Source: VRUE01 sp035556755
Lineage (GTDB): Bacteria; Actinomycetota; Thermoleophilia; Solirubrobacterales; 70-9
Assembly: GCA_035556755.1 (NCBI GenBank)
Contig: DATMEP010000065.1
Coordinates: forward strand, 1-8,183
Length of the DNA: 8,183 nucleotides
Direction of reading: 5' to 3'
The notes under the pieces are model-generated. The model saw nothing but the letters and a program-made list of their open reading frames with translations, had not been told where the DNA came from and ran no database searches. This document shows positions 1 to 5,613 of this stretch, piece after piece (positions within the stretch are counted from its first letter, which is position 1; every line of letters begins with the position of its first letter). A program made the position numbers and the translations under genes.

Positions 1-222
1 GGCCAGACCGGCAAGACGGTCGCGCCGAAGCTCTACCTGGCCGCCGGGATCTCCGGCGCGATCCAGCACAAGGTCGGGATGCAGAACTCGGAGAACATCC
101 TGGCGATCAACAAGGACCAGAACGCGCCGATCTTCGAGTTCTCGGACCTCGGCGTGGTCGGCGATCTGCACAAGATCGTCCCCAAGCTGACCGAGGCGAT
201 CAAGGCGAAGAGAGGCGGCTGA
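1..222 (+). CDS. etfA: Electron transfer flavoprotein alpha subunit, C-terminal part (5' end outside window)
   Basis: The reading frame is open from base 1 and stops with TGA at 220-222, giving the last 73 residues. They match the FAD-binding domain of EtfA: GQTGKTVAP at the start, then SGAIQH, then AINKDQNAPIFE and a closing DLGVVGDLHKIVP segment. In this family that domain holds FAD with its adenine and ribitol contacts in the GQTG and SGAIQH loops. EtfA pairs with EtfB to form the soluble ETF heterodimer, which collects electrons from acyl-CoA and other flavin dehydrogenases. The next gene, 34 bp downstream on the same strand, is the membrane oxidoreductase that reoxidises ETF, so the two are probably one operon; etfB is expected upstream, outside the window. 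The C-terminus (IKAKRGG) is of normal length and nothing looks broken. The partial state is due to the window edge only. Confidence 0.95.
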   Translation, partial: GQTGKTVAPKLYLAAGISGAIQHKVGMQNSENILAINKDQNAPIFEFSDLGVVGDLHKIVPKLTEAIKAKRGG

Positions 223-256
223 GCCAGCGGGCTCGGTTGCTGCAAAGGAGCTAGAG

Positions 257-1954
257 ATGCCGGCAGTTGCACCCAGCGAGTTCCCGCCGCCGTTCGACGC
301 AGCCGACGCGATCGGCCCGCCCACCGATCCGGTCGACGATCGGATCGAGGTAGGGGTCGCGATCGTCGGGGGCGGGCCCGCCGGGCTCGCCTGCGCGAAC
401 AAGCTGATGCAGCTGCTGGAGGACGAGCCGGAGCTGACCGAGAAGCTGGGCGAAGTCCCGGTCGCGGTGATCGAGAAGGGCAAAGTCGCCGGGGCGCACC
501 TGCTCTCCGGGGCCAACATGAAGCCCTCGGCGATGGAAGAGCTGTTCCCCGACCTCGACAAGTCGGAGTGGCCGGTCTACCAGGAGGTGACCAAGGACGC
601 GGTCTACCTGCTGACCTCGAAGGCGGCGCTGCCGCTGAAGCCGATGCCGCCCAACTTCCGCAACCACGGCAACTACGTCACCTCGGTCTCGAAACTGGGC
701 CGTTTCCTCGCCGACAAAGCCGAAGAAGCGGGCGTCTACATCCTCTCCGAGACCGCGGCGACCAAGCTCCTGGTCGAGGACCGGGTGGTGAAGGGCGTGC
801 GTTCCGGCGACCGCGGCCGCGGCAAAGAGGGCGAAGAGCTGGGCAACTTCGAGCCCGGCTCCGACGTCGTCGCAAAGGCGACCGTCCTCGCCGAGGGCAC
901 GGTCGGCCACCTCACCTACGCCGCCTACGACTACTTCGACCTGCACGGCGCCGACCCGATGCGTTGGGAGCTCGGGGTGAAAGAGGTCTGGGAGGTGCCG
1001 AAGCCGCTCGACCGGGTCATCCACACGATGGGCTGGCCGCTGCGCAAGGCGCCGAAGTACAACGAGTTCGGCGGCAGCTTCATCTACCCGATGGGCGAGG
1101 ACAAGGTCTGCATCGGTCTCGTCGCCGGCCTCGACTACACCGACGCGACTTTCAGCGTCCACGACGCCCTGCAGCTGATGAAGACCCACCCCTTCATCAA
1201 GAAGATCCTCGAGGGCGGCAAGCGTGTCGCCTGGGGCGCCAAGACGATCCCCTCTGGCGGCTACTTCGCGATGCCGAAGCGCCTCGCCGTGCCCGGCATG
1301 GTGATTGCGGGCGACGCGGCCAGCATGGTCAACGTGCCGACCCTGAAGGGCGTCCACTACGCGATGCACGCCGGGATGTACGCGGCGGAGGCGATCGTCG
1401 CGGCGCTGAAGGAGGATTCGGTCAACTTCGAGGCCTACGACGAGAAGGTCCACAACTCGATGATCGAGAAGGACCTCTACGAATCGCGCAACATGCGCCA
1501 GCCCTTCTCCAAAGGCTTCTTCCTCGGTGGCGCCTTTGCCTCGGCGATGACGGTCACCAAAGGGCATTTCCCCGGCGGCCACTGGTCGCAGGAGCACGAC
1601 TCCGAGGTCGAGGTGGAGCTGGGCAAGGCGGGCGACATGTACGTCCAGCCCGACAACGAGCTGACCTTCAGCAAGCTCGACTCGGTCTTCCTATCGGGCA
1701 ACGCGACCCGCGACGACGCGCCCAACCACGTCCGCATCCAGACCAAGGTGCCGCGGGAGATCGCCCAGACCTGGGTCTCGATGTGCCCGGCTCAGGTCTA
1801 CGAAATCCCCGACGAGCAACTCGAGAACGGGGCCGCCGAGGTCGACGTCCACGTCACGGCTTCCAACTGCGTCCAGTGCGGCGCGATCACCGCCAAGGGC
1901 GGCCGCCTCACCCTCCCCGAGGGTGGCGACGGGCCGCTGTACCAGGAGACCTAG
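257..1954 (+). CDS. etfQO: Electron transfer flavoprotein-quinone oxidoreductase (ETF-QO)
   Basis: A 565-residue flavoprotein that takes electrons from reduced ETF and passes them to membrane quinone (probably menaquinone in an actinobacterium; inference). The start is set by a strong Shine-Dalgarno AAAGGAG at 244-250, six bases before the ATG. Near the N-terminus is a dinucleotide-binding fold: VAIVGGGPAGLACAN with GGGPAG at residues 38-43, and the ribose-binding acid E73 in VIEKG. GAHLLSGA follows at 79-86, typical of ETF-QO. The second FAD contact is AGDAASMVNVPTLKGVHYAM (351-370), the counterpart of the family's GD...MNVPKIKG segment. The C-terminal Fe-S domain has MCPAQVY (C510) and NCVQCGAI (C538, C541), then PEGGDGPLY. 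Most ETF-QOs have CxxCxxC here; the third cysteine is Ile544 in this protein. Length is close to the family norm. It probably forms an operon with etfA. Identity is firm; the state of the cluster is uncertain. Confidence 0.95.
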   Translation: MPAVAPSEFPPPFDAADAIGPPTDPVDDRIEVGVAIVGGGPAGLACANKLMQLLEDEPELTEKLGEVPVAVIEKGKVAGAHLLSGANMKPSAMEELFPDLDKSEWPVYQEVTKDAVYLLTSKAALPLKPMPPNFRNHGNYVTSVSKLGRFLADKAEEAGVYILSETAATKLLVEDRVVKGVRSGDRGRGKEGEELGNFEPGSDVVAKATVLAEGTVGHLTYAAYDYFDLHGADPMRWELGVKEVWEVPKPLDRVIHTMGWPLRKAPKYNEFGGSFIYPMGEDKVCIGLVAGLDYTDATFSVHDALQLMKTHPFIKKILEGGKRVAWGAKTIPSGGYFAMPKRLAVPGMVIAGDAASMVNVPTLKGVHYAMHAGMYAAEAIVAALKEDSVNFEAYDEKVHNSMIEKDLYESRNMRQPFSKGFFLGGAFASAMTVTKGHFPGGHWSQEHDSEVEVELGKAGDMYVQPDNELTFSKLDSVFLSGNATRDDAPNHVRIQTKVPREIAQTWVSMCPAQVYEIPDEQLENGAAEVDVHVTASNCVQCGAITAKGGRLTLPEGGDGPLYQET

Positions 1955-2155
1955 CTAGGCAGCGCGGGAGTGCGGTTCGGCGTCGGCCTGTCGGTCGATC
2001 CGAGAGGAGCTGGGCAGCCAGGGGGCTATGTCCAGCTCGCTGCGTCTCGGTGAGGGTGGGGCGAGGGTCCACTCCTCGCAGCCGGCGAACGCTTCGTCGA
2101 GGCGTTTCGCCATCGTGCTGCGGGGGCGTTGCTGGTCGAAGATCTCCTCGGGCAT
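1955..2155 (-). CDS. Possible small protein of 66 residues, unknown function
   Basis: A 66-codon frame starts at the ATG at 2155-2153 and stops with TAG at 1957-1955, directly abutting the ETF-QO stop codon. Upstream on the - strand are AAGGA and GGAGA, about 9 and 3 bases before the ATG, so a ribosome site is plausible though not ideal. By my count 55 of 66 codons end in G or C. The first half (MPEEIFDQQRPRSTMAKRLDEAF...) reads like protein. The second half is rich in Pro, Ser and Arg and uses rare codons such as AGA and ATA. I recognise no family, signal peptide, membrane segment or motif. It lies on the same strand as the hydrolase gene but beyond that gene's terminator, so it would need its own promoter, and I see no clear one. 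It could also be a chance frame in GC-rich DNA or the remnant of a longer gene. Confidence 0.4.
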   Translation of the reverse strand: MPEEIFDQQRPRSTMAKRLDEAFAGCEEWTLAPPSPRRSELDIAPWLPSSSRIDRQADAEPHSRAA

Positions 2156-2227
2156 GGCTCTCCGTCCTTACGTGGGGGACGTCACAAAGCCTCGCCGCTC
2201 CGTCGGACGAAAAACATGCACCTAGCG

Positions 2228-2249
2228 AAAAAGACGCGCAGTTTGCGCG
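2228..2249 (-). terminator. Intrinsic terminator of the alpha/beta-hydrolase gene
   Basis: Read on the - strand, the sequence just after the hydrolase stop is CGCGCA-AAC-TGCGCG followed by TCTTTTT. This is a perfect 6-bp GC-rich stem (2244-2249 pairing with 2235-2240), a three-base loop, and a T-rich tail at 2228-2234. The stem begins 8 bp past the hydrolase stop codon. No T-run follows the hairpin on the + strand, so it should act only on - strand transcripts and would not stop readthrough from the ETF-QO gene. Confidence 0.75.
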
Positions 2250-2257
2250 GTCTGTTG

Positions 2258-3100
2258 CTAGTTCGTGCCGACGAAGCCGGCGATCTCGTCGGACAGGCGT
2301 CCGGGCTGGTCGACCGGGACGAAGGTCCGCGAGTCGGGGATCTGTGCGATGCGGGCATTGGAGACTTCCGAGGCCAGTCGTTCCGCGTACTTCAGGGGAA
2401 AGAGGCGATCGCCCGGCGCCCAGGTGAACAGGATCGGCAACTCGGAGCCGCGTAGTTTCTCGGCCGCCTCCAGCGTGTAGCGCTTGTTCATCCCCGTCGT
2501 CACCTTTTTGAGGTCGCGTTTGACGGCGGGGTCGTGCAGCCCCGGCTCCATCCAAGAGGCGATCAGCTCGGGTGGCAGAGGATTGCGGGTGAAGGGGCGG
2601 AAGGCGGCGCGGGCGACGGCGGGGATCCTGAACGGGGCGGCGAGCAGCGCCATGCCGCCGGGCAGCTTGGCGATCGGCGGCATCGTCTTGAAGATCCCCG
2701 GGGGGAAGTTCTCGTGCGTGTCGCAGTTGGTCAGGACGAGGCGGCCGATCCGCTCGGGGTGGCGAGTGACGAGGACCTGCGACATCGCCCCGCCGGAGTC
2801 GTTGCCGACGATCGTCACGTCCTCGAGGTCGAGCGCGTCGAGGAAGCTCGCGATCAGCGCCGCGATCCCGTATGGCGAGAGGTCCGCGTCGGGCTTCATC
2901 GCGATCTGCTGGGCGCCGATCGGCCAGTCGGGCGCGATGCATCGAAAGCGGTCGGAGAGGCCGTCGACGACGCCGTCCCAGAGCCGTCCGTCGACGAGGT
3001 AGCCGTGGACGAAGACGATTGGTTTGCCCTCGCCGGCCTCGCGGTAGCGGATCCTGCCGACGGGCAGGTCGATCTCGCGGCGCTCGTCTGACTGGGGCAT
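2258..3100 (-). CDS. Alpha/beta-hydrolase fold protein with an Asp-type nucleophile elbow
   Basis: A 280-residue cytoplasmic alpha/beta-hydrolase. The start ATG (3100-3098) has a strong Shine-Dalgarno, GAGGAGG (3112-3106), five bases upstream. Visible parts are the oxyanion-region HGYL (32-35), DWP (58-60), the nucleophile elbow VGNDSGG (98-104) and the acid-strand segment APGDRLFP (228-235). In the GxNuxGG pattern the nucleophile position falls on Asp101, as in haloalkane dehalogenases and epoxide hydrolases (GHDWGG), although Ser102 is adjacent. The usual C-terminal catalytic His is missing: the matching loop reads DSRTFVP (256-262), and no His occurs after H189. The substrate cannot be named; an epoxide, halide or ester hydrolase, or a non-hydrolytic relative, are all possible. 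The gene is transcribed alone, divergently from a TetR regulator, and ends at a terminator, so inducible control by that regulator is likely. Confidence 0.88.
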   Translation of the reverse strand: MPQSDERREIDLPVGRIRYREAGEGKPIVFVHGYLVDGRLWDGVVDGLSDRFRCIAPDWPIGAQQIAMKPDADLSPYGIAALIASFLDALDLEDVTIVGNDSGGAMSQVLVTRHPERIGRLVLTNCDTHENFPPGIFKTMPPIAKLPGGMALLAAPFRIPAVARAAFRPFTRNPLPPELIASWMEPGLHDPAVKRDLKKVTTGMNKRYTLEAAEKLRGSELPILFTWAPGDRLFPLKYAERLASEVSNARIAQIPDSRTFVPVDQPGRLSDEIAGFVGTN

Positions 3101-3123
3101 TGCGTCCTCCTCGGCGACGTAGA

Positions 3124-3152
3124 TTCCTGGCTGGAGCGCGGTAACTTACATA
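3124..3152 (+). promoter_or_regulatory. Weak putative promoter of the tetR gene
   Basis: TTCCTG (3124-3129), a 17-bp spacer and TACATA (3147-3152) form a possible -35/-10 pair. The predicted start is at about 3159-3161, that is, at or next to the ATG of tetR. No Shine-Dalgarno sequence lies before that ATG, which agrees with a leaderless message. The -10 overlaps the operator dyad and touches the -10 of the opposing hydrolase promoter. The -35 match is poor, so this is tentative. Confidence 0.35.
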
Positions 3153-3171
3153 CAGACAGTATGAATGTCAA
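3143..3171 (-). promoter_or_regulatory. Promoter of the alpha/beta-hydrolase gene
   Basis: On the - strand a perfect -35 box TTGACA (3171-3166) is followed by a 17-bp spacer and a -10 box TAAGTT (3148-3143), which fits the actinobacterial TANNNT pattern. This predicts a transcript start near 3136 and a leader of about 36 bases that includes the GAGGAGG ribosome site. The -35 box lies inside the first codons of the divergent tetR gene. The spacer contains the inverted repeat described separately, so a bound repressor would block RNA polymerase. Confidence 0.72.
3149..3163. promoter_or_regulatory. Putative TetR operator, CATAC-N5-GTATG dyad
   Basis: CATAC at 3149-3153 and GTATG at 3159-3163 form a perfect inverted repeat around AGACA. 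A weaker overlapping dyad (ACAT at 3148-3151, ATGT at 3165-3168) may extend the site. It fills 15 of the 17 spacer bases of the hydrolase promoter and also overlaps the putative tetR -10 region and the tetR start codon. TetR-family regulators typically bind such dyads between themselves and a divergent target. Assignment to the adjacent regulator is inference from position. Confidence 0.65.
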
Positions 3172-3808
3172 CGAACAAAGCAGCGGTGGGGCGGCCGAGC
3201 CGCCTCCTTCTTCCGAGCGCCGCACCCAGAGCGAGCGGTCCGAGTCGACCCGCGGCGCCCTGATCGACGCGGCGCGCGGGCTCTTCGCCGAGCGGGGTTA
3301 CGCGGACGTTGGGACCGAGGAGATCGTCCGCGCCGCCGGGGTCACCCGCGGCGCCCTCTACCACCACTTCTCCGGCAAGCGCGACCTGTTCGAGGCCGTC
3401 TACGAACGGATCGAGGCCGAGCTTGCGGAGCGGATTGCCACGGGGGCCTTGGCCTCCAACGCCGAATCGCCGATGGAGGCGATGCGGGCCGGGGCGGAGA
3501 TGTTCCTGCAGGCCTGCACCGAGCCCGAGGCGCAGCGGATCGCCCTGCTCGACGGGCCGGCCGTACTCGGCTGGGACCGCTGGCGCCAGATCGGCACCGA
3601 GCACGGTCTCGGCCTGATCGAAGGCACCCTGCAGGCGGCGATCGACGCCGGCGCGATCGCCCGACAGCCGGTAAAGCCGCTTGCGCACATCCTGTTGGGC
3701 GCGCTGGACGAGGCGGCACTGCTCGTCGCCCGCGCCGATGATCCCGAGCGGATGCAAGCCGAAGTCGGCCGCACCTTGGATTCCCTGCTGGGAGCCCTCA
3801 GCGCCTAG
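3161..3808 (+). CDS. TetR/AcrR-family transcriptional regulator
   Basis: A 215-residue repressor-type regulator. After a flexible polar N-terminal tail of about 28 residues comes the TetR DNA-binding domain: TRGALIDAARGLFAERGYADVG (30-51), then the helix-turn-helix EEIVRAAGVTRGALYHHF (53-70) and GKRDLFEAVYE (72-82), a very good family match. The rest is the helical ligand-binding and dimerisation domain, including a DGPAVLGWDRWRQI segment (131-144). The ligand is unknown. The start has no Shine-Dalgarno and sits inside the operator dyad, suggesting a leaderless, self-repressed transcript. A start further in would cut into the DNA-binding domain unless it lay within the first 28 residues, where I see no better candidate. 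Its probable target is the divergent alpha/beta-hydrolase. The 3' end overlaps the convergent cyclase gene by 11 bp. Confidence 0.92.
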   Translation: MNVNEQSSGGAAEPPPSSERRTQSERSESTRGALIDAARGLFAERGYADVGTEEIVRAAGVTRGALYHHFSGKRDLFEAVYERIEAELAERIATGALASNAESPMEAMRAGAEMFLQACTEPEAQRIALLDGPAVLGWDRWRQIGTEHGLGLIEGTLQAAIDAGAIARQPVKPLAHILLGALDEAALLVARADDPERMQAEVGRTLDSLLGALSA

Positions 3809-5312
3809 CCGGCTCGTCGACCCGCACGGTGCGGGTATCCGTCACCATCGGCTCGATCGGCCTGTAGCCGCCGGCGATGCGCCGCGACTCCTTCTGCGCG
3901 TACATGCGGACGTCGGCGAGCTGCAGCGCACCGGAGGGATCCCCGGCCTCCTGCGGGATTGCGGCGCCGCCCCAGGACGCCGAGACGTCGACCCCCTTCT
4001 CGCTTGTCGTCAGCGCCGTCGCTGCCTCGTAGGCGACGGCGTCGAAGCGCTCCTCGGCGCAGTCGAGCAGCAGGCAGAACTCGTCGCCTCCGATCCGGTA
4101 GGCGGTTCCGTCCTCGCCGACCGCGTTGTTGAGGGCGCGTCCCAGCCGGGCCAGCAGCTCGTCGCCGGCCGGGTGCCCGAAGGTGTCGTTGTAGCGCTTG
4201 AAGCCGTTGAGGTCGAAGAGGAAGAGCATCGCCGGGCGCTCCAGCGTCGCGCGTTCGCATTCACCTTCCAGGTCCACCTCCATCCGGCCGCGGTTGCTGA
4301 GCCCGGTCAGCGAGTCGGTCCGCACCTGCTCCAGCAGCGACTTGTTCTCCCTGTCGCTCATCGCCAGGCGGACGATCACGGCGGTCATGGTCGAGGCCCA
4401 GAGGACGGTAGAGAGGCCGCTGGTGGCGCTGAAGTACTGCATAGCGAAGAGGCCTATCATCACCCCTGCGAAGACCGCCGGCACGGTGATCTCGCGCCGC
4501 TGGTCCCCCTTGCGCGGCGAGGTGATCTCGGCCACCGCAGCCGGTTGCCAGACGGCCGCTGCGAGGCAGACCGCGGCGATCAGGTAGATCGGGTCGATCC
4601 AGTCTCCGCCCGGCACCGCCGCTTCGTTGATCTGCAGCGTGTAGGCGATATCGGCCACGACCAGGGCGGCTAGGCCGGCGAGAAGCAGCGACCAGGTCCG
4701 GCCCGGGCGCCACCCGGTCAGCGCGACCACGCCGACCACCATCGCCACCATCGCGATGTCGCCCAGTGGGTAGGCGAGGGTCGTCAGGACTTCCAGCGTC
4801 GTCCCGGTTGCCTTGTCGGCGGCGAAGTCGAAGACGAACGCGGCCCCGAGTGCCGCGGTGCCCAGTGCCGCGATCGCGCCGTCCATCCAGAGGCGCCAGT
4901 TCATCTCGTGCGCCCTGGCGCGGACCAGCAGCGTCAGGCCGGCGTAGGCGAGCGGGTAGAAGGCCAGGTAGGCGACGTCGGCCGGCGAGGGGTATGGGGC
5001 CGACGGGTTGTCGGCGATGAAGGCGACCCAGTAGACCTCGGCGGCTCCCCAGGCGAGGATCGCGAGCCCGATCAGGAGCCAGGCACCGCGCTCCCGCGCG
5101 TAGGACGATGCCCTGACCAGACAGGCGATGCCGGCTCCGACGACGACCGCGGCGTAAAGGACTTCGCCGATCGCGAATTCCAAGCCGGCGCCGACGCCGA
5201 GCCAGTCGTGGAGTGCGACCAGCACCGTGCCGCCGAGGAGGAGGATGGCCAGGGCGCGGCGCAGGAACCGTCCCGCGGTGCTTCCACCGGTAGTCGTCGT
5301 CGCTGCTGTCAT
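3798..5312 (-). CDS. Membrane-bound diguanylate cyclase (GGDEF domain)
   Basis: A 504-residue protein that should make cyclic di-GMP from two GTP. The first ~320 residues are mostly hydrophobic, with about ten likely membrane segments (near 20-37, 50-68, 78-100, 112-131, 143-162, 174-198, 207-222, 240-258, 278-294 and 300-317). They form a sensor region of unknown input that includes PSPADVAYLAFYP (108-120). The catalytic domain starts at TDSLTGLSNR (332-341). It keeps the metal and substrate residues in FDLNGFKRYNDTFGHPAGDE (D367, N375, D384) and an intact GGDEF (408-412) in YRIGGDEF, so it should be active. The product-inhibition RxxD site is absent: Gly399 and Gly402 stand where R and D belong. 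The frame is open upstream to an ATG at 5453, but that would overlap rpmE. The ATG at 5312 directly precedes the hydrophobic region and has promoter-like boxes just upstream. There is no Shine-Dalgarno, so the message may be leaderless. Confidence 0.9.
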   Translation of the reverse strand: MTAATTTTGGSTAGRFLRRALAILLLGGTVLVALHDWLGVGAGLEFAIGEVLYAAVVVGAGIACLVRASSYARERGAWLLIGLAILAWGAAEVYWVAFIADNPSAPYPSPADVAYLAFYPLAYAGLTLLVRARAHEMNWRLWMDGAIAALGTAALGAAFVFDFAADKATGTTLEVLTTLAYPLGDIAMVAMVVGVVALTGWRPGRTWSLLLAGLAALVVADIAYTLQINEAAVPGGDWIDPIYLIAAVCLAAAVWQPAAVAEITSPRKGDQRREITVPAVFAGVMIGLFAMQYFSATSGLSTVLWASTMTAVIVRLAMSDRENKSLLEQVRTDSLTGLSNRGRMEVDLEGECERATLERPAMLFLFDLNGFKRYNDTFGHPAGDELLARLGRALNNAVGEDGTAYRIGGDEFCLLLDCAEERFDAVAYEAATALTTSEKGVDVSASWGGAAIPQEAGDPSGALQLADVRMYAQKESRRIAGGYRPIEPMVTDTRTVRVDEPARR

Positions 5313-5321
5313 CGCTGCACA

Positions 5322-5349
5322 ACTATCGACAGCGCGGCCGCGTTTCCAA
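5322..5349 (-). promoter_or_regulatory. Putative promoter of the diguanylate cyclase gene
   Basis: On the - strand TTGGAA (5349-5344), a 16-bp spacer and GATAGT (5327-5322) resemble a sigma-70-type promoter. Only nine bases separate GATAGT from the ATG at 5312, so transcription would begin within a few bases of the start codon. This explains the missing ribosome site and supports 5312 as the start. It rests on pattern match alone. Confidence 0.45.
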
Positions 5350-5380
5350 ACCCCTGGACGGGCAACTTCATCCGGTTCTC

Positions 5381-5386
5381 TAGACT
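5381..5386 (+). promoter_or_regulatory. Possible -10 box of rpmE
   Basis: TAGACT fits the TANNNT pattern and ends eight bases before the rpmE ATG, in the 82-bp gap shared with the divergent cyclase gene. I find no convincing -35 box. If it is used, the transcript would start close to the ATG and would miss most of the GAGG at 5388-5391. Confidence 0.25.
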
Positions 5387-5394
5387 TGAGGACG

Positions 5395-5610
5395 ATGAAG
5401 GCAGGAATCCACCCCGAGTACACGCTCGCCAACGTGCATTGCTCGTGCGGCAACCAGTTCTACACTCGCTCCACCGTGGCGGATCTCCACGTCGAGCTCT
5501 GCTCGGAGTGCCATCCGTTCTACACCGGCAAGCAGAAGCTGGTCGACACGGGCGGACGGGTGGAGCGGTTCCAGCGGCGCGCCGCCAAGCACGCCAAGGC
5601 CGGTAGGTAG
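5395..5610 (+). CDS. rpmE: 50S ribosomal protein L31, zinc-binding type
   Basis: A 71-residue protein starting MKAGIHPEY, the standard L31 opening. Four cysteines in the zinc-ribbon arrangement are present: C16 and C18 (HCSCGN), C36 and C39 (LCSECHPFYTGKQK). This is therefore the zinc-containing form rather than the cysteine-free paralogue made under zinc shortage. L31 sits on the large subunit near the central protuberance and contacts the small subunit. A short GAGG (5388-5391) lies three bases before the ATG, close for a ribosome site. The DUF1385 gene follows after only three bases, so the two are almost certainly co-transcribed. The basic C-terminus (RRAAKHAKAGR) is normal for the family. 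Confidence 0.97.
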   Translation: MKAGIHPEYTLANVHCSCGNQFYTRSTVADLHVELCSECHPFYTGKQKLVDTGGRVERFQRRAAKHAKAGR

Positions 5611-5613
5611 GCC

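Noticed and set aside
251..1597. 448-codon open frame on the - strand opposite the ETF-QO gene
   Set aside because: It mirrors a firmly identified gene. Its Arg/Val/Leu/His-rich composition is what antisense of GC-rich coding DNA gives, and it matches no family I know.
1955..2030. Search for a + strand terminator after the ETF-QO gene
   Set aside because: No GC-rich stem followed by a T-run is visible; the only good hairpin nearby (2235-2249) is oriented for the - strand.
2028..2225. 65-codon + strand frame opposite the candidate small - strand gene
   Set aside because: Its sequence is Ser/Arg-rich and lacks a good ribosome site, and it runs into A-rich intergenic DNA; the opposite strand has the better codon pattern.
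568..2427. 619-codon + strand frame running through the ETF-QO gene and past its end
   Set aside because: It is extremely rich in Arg, Gly and Pro, shows no domain, and lies out of frame with the recognised gene; a GC-rich shadow frame.
5313..5453. Upstream extension of the cyclase to an ATG at 5453
   Set aside because: It would overlap the start of rpmE and cross the putative promoter. The added residues are not hydrophobic or recognisable; the ATG at 5312 fits the family better.
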